The translations under genes and the position numbers were made by a program. The notes below the pieces were generated by a model. That model had not been told where the DNA came from and ran no database searches. It saw nothing but the letters and a program-made list of their open reading frames with translations. A stretch of 64,000 bases of DNA, taken from Tumebacillus permanentifrigoris. GTDB taxonomy: Bacteria > Bacillota > Bacilli > Tumebacillales > Tumebacillaceae. Of this stretch, positions 43,118 to 55,200 are shown piece by piece. Every line of letters begins with the position of its first letter. Within the stretch, counting starts at the first letter, position 1. The stretch lies in assembly GCF_003148565.1 (NCBI RefSeq), contig NZ_QGGL01000003.1:186001-250000 (forward strand), in the 5' to 3' direction.

Positions 43118-46100
43118 TTACGTCAGCATGCCTTCACTGCTTTTGATCAAGTTCTGCACCTGTTCATCAAACAGTTGTTCCAAGCGCTCGATGCTGGTGT
43201 CGGATAGCTGAGACTCTAGATAGGTGAAATGTACGATCAATTCGCCACCTTGGATATAGCCGGAGACGATCAACTTGTATTGCGACTCGTGGTCCATCGG
43301 CTGTTCCAGATTGCTCGGCTCAAATTCTCGCCACTCGCTCGTCGTGCTCGTCAGGTCGAGCAACTCACCGTGGTAGTTCAACAGCACCTCAGGATCTTCA
43401 TAGTGCTGCATCGCTTCGCGAATCTGTGGATCGTCGCTCAGATAGCGCAACATGTGAAAAGAAGCTCCTCCATGTGGCATCCTGTGCAGGCGCTCCTGCA
43501 TCTGCTGTATGGTTTGCGAAATGCTTTGGCTGTCCGCAACCTGTTCGTAACACGGGTACGTGTTGATGAAGTACCCAACCGTCCGACTCAAGTCTAAGGC
43601 TTGGTCCTCCGCCAGCACATCTCGTCCGTGACCATTGATCGCAAAACAGATCTGCTCCTGCCCCAACCAGTTGGATAAGCTGTGTGCAACGAGCGCGGTC
43701 AACACTTCCTTGATCGAGGTGCCAAACTGCTCCGGGACGTTTTGGCGCAAAATGGCCGTTCGCTTGGCATCGACCTTCCACGAGCGCGACTTCAGGTTCG
43801 CGAGGGCGTTTGGTTCGTTCGCGCACCCGAGCTCCATGCGCGTCTCTGTCGCTTTTTGGAGCAACGGTTCCCAATAGCTGAACACGTCTGCACCCCGTTC
43901 GGAATTGATGAAGGAGCGACACATCTCCACCCATTGCTTGTAGGAAGCACTTTTTTCTCCCAAGGTGATCTGGGCTGCTTCCTCGCCTTGCTCCAACTGC
44001 TCGTACACGGCGATCAAGTCTTGCGGAAGGATGTGGCTGCTTACGTTGTCGGTGTAGAGATGTGAAACGACCCAGAGAATCCGATGCCGATCATCGTCCA
44101 TCTTGACCAACGCAGCGCGGTTCATCAGTCCTTTTTCAAAAGTGATGCTCTCCGCCAATTCGACTTCCAGACGCTGGAAGGCTGCTTCCTGCTCCTGTTG
44201 ACCCGCCAAGTCTGTCAGGTCGTAGAGAAGCAGTTCCACTTCGACCGCTTCGGGAGCGAGGAGGATCTGCTGGACGCCCCCCGCCACACGCTTGTAAGTC
44301 GCCCGCAACATGTCGTGATGATCGTGCAGGATCTGCAACGCCTGCTGCAACCATTCGGGCTGTAGCGATTTGCTCGTCTCCAGACAGACTGGCATGAAGA
44401 AATATTCGGGGTCCATTCTGCTCGATACGAACAACCACTGCTGAATGTGCGACAGCGGGACCTCACCGACGAGATCGATCTGCTCGTCCAAACGCAACGA
44501 TTCCGGCGCGAGTTCGCACGCAGTTTCGTCGAGCTTGGCTTGGAGCAGTGCTACTAAGTCGGCAAAACTCGTGTTTCGATAGAGGTCTCGCAAGTTGAGA
44601 CGCAGTTGTAACGCCCTGTTGAGTCGGGACTGCACTTGGATCAGGTTCAAGGAATCGCCGCCAAGATACAGGAAGTTGTCATCAGGCGCGATCTCTTGCA
44701 AGCCGAGCACCTCGCGCCAGATCGCCCGCACCCATTCTTCAGGCGAACGCACCACAGCGACACGCTTGGACTCTGCCACGGCAACCCCCGTTGCATCGCG
44801 GTCAGTCCCTGTTGACCCCCACGGTTTCGTCTCGTGTTGCGCCTGTCGCGCAGGTTGGTGGTCGACCCAGCACGATCTGAGGTCGAATGCATAGGTCGGA
44901 GCGTGGACTCGCTTGCGCTTCCACTCGCGATCGAACGCTTGCCAATCGATGGTAGCCCCTGCCAGCCAGAGTTGAGCTAGGCTTTCTTGCATCGTTTTCC
45001 ACGGCGGCTCTTTGCGGTTGAGCGATGAGATCGCCACTTGTTCTGCGGAGAGCGGCATCGATTCGACGAACGACGTCAGCATCGGATGAGGTCCGATCTC
45101 CAAAAACGTGTCGATTCCCAGATCCAGCAAGGTTTGAATCCCTGCCGCAAATTGCACGGTGTCACGCAGATGGCGACACCAATACGGTGCATCCAAGTCT
45201 CGACCTTCCACGACTTCCCCCGTCAAGTTGGAGACGAGCGGAATTTGGATCGGGGAAAATGCGATCTGTTGCTCCATAAATTCGCGATACTCGCCCAGAA
45301 TCGGCTCCATCAACACCGAATGAGACGCAGTGGAGAGCGGGAGCAGACGGTGTACCACCCCGTCTGCTTCCAAGCGGGCATCCAACCGCTCCACGGCTTC
45401 ACGTCGACCGGCGATGACATAATGTTGCGGGCCGTTAACTGTCGCCACCGAGACATCCTCGCCAAAAGGAGCCAAGTAGCTCTGCACCATCTCCCACGTT
45501 CCATTCACCGCGAGCAAGGCCCCGCTCTCCGTTCCTTCCTGCATCAGAGCCCCGCGCTTGACCACGGTCAGCAACGCATCGTGCAGGGAGAGGCCGCCCG
45601 CTACACAAGCGGCCACATACTCCCCTAGACTATGTCCGATCACGTAGTCGGGCGTGACCCCCCAAGACATCCACAACCGAGCCAGTGCATACTCGATCAC
45701 AAACATTGCGGTGGAGCTGATATTCAAATGATTCAATTCCAAACTGTACTGCGGATTGAACATGTACTCTTGGAACGGGATCGGGTAGTACGGGTTGACC
45801 AACTCAAAACACGCGTCACACACCTCGCGAAAAACGGACGAACTTTCATACAGGGTTTGGCCCATCCCAATGTACTGCGAACCTTGACCGCTGAACAGAA
45901 ATGCGACTTTTGGCGGGGCACTGCTGCGTTTCCGATACGCAACAGCCCCCGTCGTCCCGACATCCGGTACACCTTCGGCCTCCACTTGTTCGCAAAGTTG
46001 CTTGAGTTCCTCATGGCTTTTTGCGACCACCGTGATCCGATGGTCGAACTCCTCCCGACCTACGTGCAGCGTATACGCGAGGTCCCCCAAGTTCTGATCG

Positions 46101-46213
46101 GGTTCCTCGTCTAGATGATGCTTTAACTTTTCCATAGCTTGACACACGGCCTGTTGACTTCGCGCCGACAGGGTGATCAGGTGATGCGAACGCTCGATGC
46201 CATCTATGCTCAC
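43118..46213 (-). CDS. PKS/NRPS protein: AT-T-epimerization-family domain
   Basis: A 1031-aa protein, the last enzyme of the assembly line. Regions: KS-AT linker (to about 45960); acyltransferase (about 45950-44960; FLFSGQGSQ, active Ser in IGHSLGEYVAA, TASH instead of HAFH or YASH); carrier domain (LGGDSLNLIQ, near 44670); E-family domain (about 44480-43130; SHLYTDNVSS, INGHGRD, SRTVGYFINTYPC, VLLNYHGEL). The E domain keeps His and Asp of HxxxD but has Asn where epimerases have the catalytic Glu of EGHGR, so it may not epimerize. GTG 46213 is chosen for AGGAGGT 7 bp upstream; ATG 46240 overlaps the previous stop as ATGA but lacks a site. There is no KS; that domain ends the upstream protein. 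Confidence 0.9.
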   Translation of the reverse strand: MSIDGIERSHHLITLSARSQQAVCQAMEKLKHHLDEEPDQNLGDLAYTLHVGREEFDHRITVVAKSHEELKQLCEQVEAEGVPDVGTTGAVAYRKRSSAPPKVAFLFSGQGSQYIGMGQTLYESSSVFREVCDACFELVNPYYPIPFQEYMFNPQYSLELNHLNISSTAMFVIEYALARLWMSWGVTPDYVIGHSLGEYVAACVAGGLSLHDALLTVVKRGALMQEGTESGALLAVNGTWEMVQSYLAPFGEDVSVATVNGPQHYVIAGRREAVERLDARLEADGVVHRLLPLSTASHSVLMEPILGEYREFMEQQIAFSPIQIPLVSNLTGEVVEGRDLDAPYWCRHLRDTVQFAAGIQTLLDLGIDTFLEIGPHPMLTSFVESMPLSAEQVAISSLNRKEPPWKTMQESLAQLWLAGATIDWQAFDREWKRKRVHAPTYAFDLRSCWVDHQPARQAQHETKPWGSTGTDRDATGVAVAESKRVAVVRSPEEWVRAIWREVLGLQEIAPDDNFLYLGGDSLNLIQVQSRLNRALQLRLNLRDLYRNTSFADLVALLQAKLDETACELAPESLRLDEQIDLVGEVPLSHIQQWLFVSSRMDPEYFFMPVCLETSKSLQPEWLQQALQILHDHHDMLRATYKRVAGGVQQILLAPEAVEVELLLYDLTDLAGQQEQEAAFQRLEVELAESITFEKGLMNRAALVKMDDDRHRILWVVSHLYTDNVSSHILPQDLIAVYEQLEQGEEAAQITLGEKSASYKQWVEMCRSFINSERGADVFSYWEPLLQKATETRMELGCANEPNALANLKSRSWKVDAKRTAILRQNVPEQFGTSIKEVLTALVAHSLSNWLGQEQICFAINGHGRDVLAEDQALDLSRTVGYFINTYPCYEQVADSQSISQTIQQMQERLHRMPHGGASFHMLRYLSDDPQIREAMQHYEDPEVLLNYHGELLDLTSTTSEWREFEPSNLEQPMDHESQYKLIVSGYIQGGELIVHFTYLESQLSDTSIERLEQLFDEQVQNLIKSSEGMLT

Positions 46214-46236
46214 GCTACCTACCTCCTGTGGGGGAA

Positions 46237-49200
46237 TCATTTTTTATGGGGAGCTTCTTCAAGAATCACGTGCGCGTTCGTTCCCCCGATGCCAAATGCA
46301 CTAATCCCTGCCCGGCGCAAACCTTTTTCCTGTGTCCAAGGCTTGTGTTCTGTATTGACATAGAAGGGACTGTCTTCCAATCCGCACTCCGGGTTTGGCT
46401 TGTTGAAGTGCAAGCTGGGCACCAATTCACCGTATTTCATGCAAAGTGCCACTTTGATCAGGCCCGCCACACCAGCCGCTGCATCGGTGTGCCCGATGTT
46501 GGTTTTCACCGATCCGAGCGCGCAATAGCCTTGTTCCTGCTGTTCACCGAACACCTCTTTCAACGCAGCCACTTCGATTGGATCTCCGAGATGGGTACCC
46601 GTTCCGTGCGCTTCCACATAGGTGATCGAAGCCGGATCGACGCCTGCGTTGCGCTGTGCCTTGCGAATGACGTCTGCCTGCCCCTTTTGACTTGGAGCCG
46701 TGTAGCCGATCTTGGCATTCCCGTCATTGTTGATTGCCGACCCTTTGATCACCGCGTAGATCGGGTCACCGTCACGCACAGCGTCAGAAAGGCGCTTCAG
46801 CAACACCGTCCCAACCCCATTGCCAAACACAGTCCCATTCGCCGATTCGTCAAAGGCACGGCAATAGCCATCCGGCGATGCGATAAAACCAGCCTCATAG
46901 ACATAGCCAGATTTTTGTGGAGTCTGCACAGAGATCCCGCCGGCGATGGCATAGTCACTCTGTCCCGTCAACAAGCTCTGACAAGCCATATGCACGGCGA
47001 CCAACGAGGTCGAACACGCCGTATCGACGACCAAGCTCTCACCTTGCAAGTTCAATTTATAGGAGAGTCGCGTCGCGACGAATTTCTTGTTGGTGAGCAA
47101 GTCGCTCTGGAACTCATCGGATGCGCCGTCCCCCATTCCCAAGACTTCCGAAAGATACTGCGTATCGGAGACACCCGCATAGACGGAGGCCTGCGAACGG
47201 ATGTCGCTGACACGATACCCTGCATTCTCAATCGCTTCCCATGCGCAGAGCAAGAACAGGCGCTGTTGCGGGTCCATGTAGCTCGCCTCTTTTTGACTCA
47301 TCTGGAAAAACTCCGGGTCAAACTGATCGATGTCATCCAGATATCCTTCTCGCAACACCAGACGCTCCCGTGCTTCTGGATCGAGATGATCCCACACGCC
47401 TTGCACCTCTTCAAGCGTGATGTCGCGGATCAACTCTTCGCCATCTCGCAGGTGGCGCCAGAACTCATAGGGAGTCTTGGAACCTGGGAAGCGCAAGCCG
47501 ATCCCGATGATCGCAATCGCTTCATTTCCTACTTGCCTTACAGGTTCGTCGAACGCTTCTTTTGGACCCAGACCCTGCTGCCCAGTAATCGGCTTTTCGA
47601 ACACATCCGCAAGTTGGCGCACCGTCGTGTATTTCAACAGATCGAGGATTTTCATGGAAATGTCCAGTCGGCTCTGCAACTCAGCCTGCACCTTCATCAA
47701 CAGCAAGGAGTGACCTCCAATGTCGAAGAAATTATCGTCGATGTGAAGATTGGCTGGATCTCGCTCCAACACATCTGCCCAGATCCCCAAGATCTGCTGC
47801 TGGAGATCGCTCGTACCCGTCGCACGCTTGGATGCCGTGCGCGTGGACAGCGCACTCAGTTGGCTCGGCGTTTTGGGTTCCACCGAAATGGCTTGCCCTT
47901 GTGACAAGGCGATGCGGTCGACCTTGCCCGTTGGCGACAGCGGCATCTGGATCAGCGCGGTCAGGCTAGCAGGCACCATCCAGATTGGCAGTAGTCGGCC
48001 GAGGAACGACTTGAGTTCCTCTGGCGGCAGTTCATCGGTCGAGGTGTAGAAGCCCTGTAATTCGTTGCTGCCATCGGAAGCAGTTTGGACGATGACCGAC
48101 GCGACTTCCACCTGTGGATGACGGAGGATCGCCGCTTCCACTTCCCCGACCTCGATGCGATAGCCACGGACTTTGACTTGGTTGTCTCGGCGTCCCAGAA
48201 TCTCCAGATTGCCATCTGGTAGCAGACGCGCTAAGTCGCCCGTCTTGTACAAGTGATCGCTGAATCTCGGCTCGCTGGTCGTGACCAGCGGATGGGGAGA
48301 GAGAGCCTCTGCCGTTTTGTCCGGCTTGCCTAGATAACCCTTCGTCAACGCCACCGTCTCCACATACAGCTCACCGATCACGTTGATCGGGCAGCGTGTA
48401 CGGTGCTTGTTGAGCACATACAGCCTGTAGTTCGCAACAGGAGTCCCGACGGGGACGACGACTCGCTCCTCTGGGAACGGTGTTTTTGCATCGTAGGACG
48501 AGAGATAAACGGTACATTCGGTCGGCCCACAGGCGTTGCTAATACAGACATCCAGCCCGAAGCGACGCTGCCAGAGACGCAATACCTCGCCTGCGAACAC
48601 TTCACCTGCCACGAACATGTTGCGCAGGGACTTCATCTTGGCATAGCCTTCCTTGGATAGATTCGTCGCCAGTTGCTTGAAGAACACCGTTGGCATCGCC
48701 ACAGCGGTCGCACCGGTGCGCTCAACGGCCTGTGCAAATTCTTCGACAGACAGACGTTCCGCCTGTGAAAGCAGATGGCAACGCCCCCCGAGCAACAGCG
48801 GTACGAATGTATCCCAAACGGACACGTCGAAGCTAAATGACGCGAATTCCAGTACCACATCGTCAGTTCCGATCTGATAACGATCACCGGCCCACGCCAC
48901 GAGATTGACCACACCGCGATGTGCAAGCATGGCTCCCTTCGGTTGTCCAGTGGAACCCGATGTGTAGATCATGTACGCCAGATCGTCTGGACGAATGCCA
49001 ATTCGCACATCGTGGCGGTTGACGACCTCAGTTGCCGATTCCACGTATAGCACTCCACGCACTTGGCTCTGTCCACCGTCTGCCTCCAAGAACGCGTGCA
49101 GTTTTTCTGCATACACGGCCTTGGTCAACAGATACGGGGCACCGCTATCGGCGATCATGTAGCGGATACGCTCTTCCGGGTAGTCAGGGTCGATCGGTAC

Positions 49201-52200
49201 ATACGCGCCGCCTGCTTTCATCACGCCTAGCAGAGCGACCACCGTCTCCATCGAACGCTCCATCACGATGCCGACAAACTCACCCGTCCGCAAGCCCTGT
49301 TCCAGCAAAAGATGCGCGATCTGATTGGATCGCTCGTTTAGTTCGGCGTAGGTCATCTGTCCATGTTCACTGGAGAGCGCAATGCTCATCGGATGGGCCT
49401 GTGCGCTGTCATAGAAGCGATCAACCAACGTCGTCTCCAGATCGTAGTCAGCCGCGGTGTCATTGAAGCTCGCATACAGGGCTTGGTCTGCTGCCGTCAA
49501 CAGCTCAACCTCCGCAAGCGGTGCTGTCAAGTGCTCGACGAACGCCTGCAACACTTCTTGGTACAAAGCGGCAAAACGCAAGATGCTTTCCCGCTTGAAC
49601 AGATCGGTGTTGTACTCAAAGGCCAATCGCAATCCATTCGCTTGTTCGACGGCAATGAGCGAGCAATCGACTTTGGCCGTTTGGAAGGCAAGCGCCTCTT
49701 CCATGCTGGTAAACTGCAAGTTGCCTTCTGCCTGCACCGCTCCCTGTTCTGCATGCAACGTGAACATCGTGGAGTAGATCGGCGTGCGTCCGGTGTCGCG
49801 GGTCGGGTTGACTTTTTCCACCAACAGGTCAAACGAATACTCGTGGTGCTCGTAGGCGCTCAAGAACTGCTGTTTCACTTCCTGCAACAGGTCGCTCAGG
49901 GAATGTACACCCTCGAGTCGTGTCCGAATCGCCAGCATGTTGACGAAGAATCCGACCATCGATTCCAACTCTGCGTTCATGCGCCCCGCCACCGGGGTTC
50001 CGACGATCAGGTCATCCTGCCCGCTCAGGTGATGCAACAGCATGACATAGGCGGCCAGCAACAGGTGGTACAAGGACACATCTTCGCGCATCGCCACGGC
50101 GCGCAATTGTTCCAGCAGTTCGAGGGTGAGGGCGGTTTCCTCCGTCGAGCCGCTGTAGGTCATGACCTGCGGGCGCGGGAAGTCGGTGGGCAGTTCCAAG
50201 ATCGGCAGTGGCTTGGCAAGTTGTTGCAACCAGAACTCTTCCTGTGCTTGCCACGTGCCCTTCGCCAGTTCCTGCCGTTGCCAGACTGCAAAATCCACGT
50301 AGCGCACAGCAAGCGGTGTCCACCGTGGCTCCGCTCCCTGCAACTGTGCTTCATACGCCAGCGACAAGTCGCGGAACAACACATCTAAACTCCATCCATC
50401 CGTGACGATGTGGTGCATGTTCAGGAACAATTGATAGGATTCGTCGCCACATTTGAACAACAGCAAACGGAGCAGCGGCCCGGTTGTGAGATCGAACGGT
50501 TGGGCGTTGAATTGCTCGATTTTTATCGAGATAAACTCAGCCTGTGTCGCAGGGTCCAACCCGCACACATCCCGATATTGGAGCGGGAGTGGAATCTCGT
50601 CGAGCACGTGCTGACGCGGCTCGCTCTCCACTTGGCGGAACACCGTTCGCAACGCTTCATGGCGCTGGAGAACTTGTTTCCATGCCGCTTCAAACTTCAA
50701 CAGATCGAGCGGCCCGCGATGTGCCATCATCGTCATCACATCATACATCCGGTTGCTCGGATCGAGTTGATACAGGAACCAGATGCGTTGCTGTGCATGT
50801 GACAGTTCATAATGGGCTTGCTCCGGCAGACGAACAAGCGGCGCAGAAACCGCAGTCGGCTCCACAGCATAGGCGTCAACATGGGCCGCGATCGCTTCCA
50901 ACGTCGGGTACAGGAAGACATCCTTCATCTCCAAGCGAACAGACAGTTCCTTTTGCACGCGGTTCAAAAACTGGATCGCCATCAGCGAGTGACCGCCCAG
51001 TTCGAAGAAATGATCGTCGCGGGAGACTTGATCTCGCGCAAAGAGGTGCGCCCAGATGGAAGCGATGCGCTCCTCCGTCGAGGTCTCAGGTGCGATGAAC
51101 TCGCGAGTGCTGGTTGAACCCACTTGCTCGGCGCGTTCGGTCAGCAGTTTGCGGTTGACCTTGCCATTGGGTAAAAGCGGCATCTCCTCAAGCTTGAGAA
51201 GTTGCGCAGGCACCATATAGGCTGGCAGTTTGCGTTCGAGCACACGGCGCAGATCGGCTGGCTCAAGCGGCTGTTCGCGTGCGGTGTAGTAGGCGATCAA
51301 CTCGTTTTGACCTGTGATGTCCTTTTTCACGACGACCGCCGCCATGTGTACATCGGGGTGTTGCAACAGGCGCTCTTCCACTTCCCCGGTCTCGATGCGA
51401 TAGCCGCGCACCTTCACCTGCGAGTCGTGGCGACCGATGAATTCGATCTCTCCACTTGGTAGTAAGCGCACGATGTCTCCCGTCTTGTACACGCGATTCT
51501 CTGGCTTCAACGGATGCGTGAGGAAGGCTTCCGCGGTCTTGTCCGGTTTGTTCAGATAGCCTTTTGCCAAGCCAACTCCTGCAATGTACAACTCCCCAGG
51601 TACGTTGACCGGGCACAATTGCAGATGGGCGTTGAAAATGGACAGCTCCAAGTTTGCAAGCGGACGGCCAATCGGCACCGTTGACCACGCGCTGTTCACC
51701 GCTTCCTTGACGCGGAGGCAGGTGGTGAACACGGTCGCCTCCGTAGGTCCATACCCGTTGACGATCTCAATCTGTTCACCAAAATGCTCCTGCCAGATCC
51801 GCACGCTCTCCGCCTGCAACGCTTCCCCGGCGACAAACATGCATTTCATCGTCTCCCACGGACTCAGATCATCAGGCAAGTGCAACCCGAACTGATGGAA
51901 CAGCGCCGGAGGTAGGAAGGTGAGGGTCGCACGGTGCTCCTGAACGGCCTGACCGAACGCTTCGACCGATAGACGTTGACGTTCCGACAACACATGCACC
52001 CGCGCGCCAAGCAACAGCGAGGTGTACAATTCCCACACCGACAAGTCGAAACTGTGGGAGGAGAATTGCAGCATCGATTCACGCACATCCGGCGCAAATG
52101 TCGCTTGCATCCACGTGACCAAACTAATCACGCCGCGATGGGCCACCATCGTTCCTTTTGGCCAACCGGTTGAACCCGAGGTGTAGATCACATAGGCGAG

Positions 52201-55200
52201 ATCGTCAGGCGTGTTGATGAGGGGGAGATTGTCCTTGGCGATCGCGGTTGAGATGTCCTCGATGCAGACCGCGCGCACGGTGTCCGCTGCCAACCGGACG
52301 CGCAGATGTTGCTCTGTGAGCACCACCTTCGCCCCGCTGTCTGCCAGCATGTACTGCACACGCTCTTCCGGATAATTCGGATCGATCGGCACATAGGCCG
52401 CCCCTGCTTTGAGCACCGCCAACATCGCGACCACAGATTCACGAGTTCGCTCCATCAGGATGCCGACAAACTGATTCGTCCCCACCCCCAGTTCCTGCAA
52501 GACACGCGCCAATTGATTTGTGCGCTCATTCAGTTCCTGATAGGTGAGCATCCCTTGCTCATCAGAAAGCGCCGGGCGCTCTGGGTGAAGCGCCGCTTGT
52601 TCATAAAACAGGTCCTGAATCGTCGCTCCATCTGGGAATGACAGTTGCGTTTCATTCAATTGCGCATACAGAGCGCGGTCGGAGTCAGAGAGCAGATCCA
52701 GCTCCGCAAACGGTTTGGACAACTGCGTCGTCAACGCTTGTAACACTTTGTTCAACCGTTGCTGGAACTGCTCGATGGTCGTCCGCTTGAACAGATCCGT
52801 GTTGTACTCAAATTCCAAAACCAGCCCATCCGAGCCATCCAAAACTGCCAAGGATAGGTCGAACTTGGAAATCGTATGCAGAGGCGCTTCCACCACCTCC
52901 GCTTTTTGCTGCGTTTCAAACATGAACATCGTCGAGAAAATGGGCGAGCGGCTGGTGTCACGCTCAGGGTTTACTTTTTCAACCAACAGATCGAATGGGT
53001 ACTCCTGGTGCTCATAGCTACGAAGGAATTGTGTTTTCACCGCTTGCAACAGGTCGTGGAGCGACTCCACGCCAGCAAACGACGTGCGAATCGGCATCGT
53101 GTTGACAAAGAAACCGATCATCGGCTCCAATTCCTCGACGGTACGTCCCGCGGCCAACGTGCCCACGATGATGTCTTCCTCTGCTGACATCAGGTGTAGC
53201 AGCATCTTGTAGGCGGTGAGCAGCAGCAGATACATCGAGACTTCTTGCTGTTTCGCCAAGGCTCGAAGTTGCTCGGTCAGTTCCACAGGGACGTTTGCAT
53301 GCATCATCTCCCCGTGGAAGGTCATCACCTCTGGGCGGGTGAAATCAGTCGGCAAGTTCAGCACGGGCAACGGTTTCGCCATCGTCTCGACCCAGAATTG
53401 CTCCTGCGCCTCCCACTTGCCTGCTATGAGTTCCTGATTCTGCCAAGCTGCGTATTCCACATAGCGGACGGGCAACGGTTTCCACGCCGGTTGCTGCCCT
53501 TGCTTCAGCGCTGCATACGCCAAGTTCAGGTCGCTAAACAGCACATCCAGACTCCAACCATCTGTGATGATGTGGTGCATGCTCAAGTACAACTGATACG
53601 CCTCGTCGCTCAGTTGGAACAGAATCGTCCGCACGAGGGGGCCAGTTTCCAGATCGAAGGGCACCGCTTCACTGCTCGCAACGGTCGAGCGCAGGAACGC
53701 TTGTTGTTCGGCCTGCGCCCAACCGCGCAGATCGTGCCTGACAACCGGCACGCTCATCTCGGCTCGCACCACCTGACGTGGCACATCCTCAATTTCCACA
53801 AACAGAGTACGCAGTGCCTCGTGACGTTGCACCACCGCGTGCCATGCTCCTTCGAACGCCGAGAGATCAAGCGCACCGCGATAGGATTTTAAGATCGGCA
53901 CGTTGTACACCTGACTTGACGGATGGAACTTGTAGAGGATGTACAGACGTTGTTGAGCGTGAGACATTTCATAGTGCTCTAGCTCTGGCAAGCGAGGAAT
54001 CTGTACGCTCTGCTCCAATCGGTCGGCGTACATCAGCTGATCCACATGATTCGCCAAGCTCTCTACTGTCGCGTGGAGGAACATGTCTTTTAACTGGACC
54101 GTCACACTCCATTGCTTGTGAATGCGGTTCGTCACTTGGATCACCAACAGCGAATGCCCACCCAGGTCAAAGAAGTTATCGTTCGCAGAGATTGCTTCGC
54201 GCTTCAACACCTGTGCCCAGATCTCTGCCAAGGCTTGACCCGTTGGCGTAGAGGGATTCACAAAGTCGCGCGTCGTGTCCAAGGATGCATCTCCCGCCAA
54301 CTGCTCCAAGGCCTTGCGGTCGAGCTTGCCATTTGGCGTCAACGGCATGTCGGACAGCCAGACAATCCGCGTTGGCACCATGTACGCCGCCAACTGTTGT
54401 CCGATGAACGCCTTCACTTCTTCCTGATCCAACTCGCCCCCGGTCGACTTGTAGAACCCGACGAGCATGTTGTTGCCATCGCTTGCCTGCTTCACGATCA
54501 CAGCGGCCAACTCCACAGCAGGGTGTTGTGCGAACACCTCTTCGATCTCCCCCAGCTCAATGCGGAAGCCGCGGACCTTGACTTGGTTGTCGATCCGTCC
54601 TAGGTATTCAATCGTGCCACCTGCTAGGATGCGCGCCAGATCTCCCGTTCGATAGAGGCGCTCTCCTGGCATGCCGACCGAGTGATTGGAGATAAATACG
54701 TCCGCTGTTTTTTCCGGTTGGTTGAGATACCCTTCTGCCAACTGCACACCGCCGACCAGCAACTCGCCCTTCACACCGACTGGGCAGAGCTGGCCGCCAC
54801 GGTTGACCACATAACATTGCGTGTTGGCAATCGGACCGCCGATGGTGACCACATCCAGCGGTTTGTCGATCAGAAAAGCGGTCACATCGACCGCTGCCTC
54901 GGTCGGACCGTAGAGATTCGCGATGCGCGTACCTGTTGGATACATCTCAAACCATTGGTTGACCAGCTTGCTTGGCAAGGCTTCCCCAGACACGATGAAG
55001 TTGCGCATCGCAAAACGTGGACGCTCCGCCTCACCAAGACCTTGCAAGTAGTTGACAAACAGGCTGAACAGCGCCGGTACGAACTGCATGTAGGTCACCT
55101 GATAGCGCATCATCTGTTCGGAGAGCCGCTCCGGGTTGGTGTAGACTTCGCGCGGCAGGATCAGCATGCTCGCCCCATGTCGCAACGGCCAGAACAGCTC

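Noticed and set aside
46228-47904. 558-codon open frame on the + strand
   Set aside because: It is antisense to the KS and T5 region of the NRPS, which has full catalytic motifs. Long antisense frames are expected in GC-rich coding DNA and it lacks a ribosome site and any domain.
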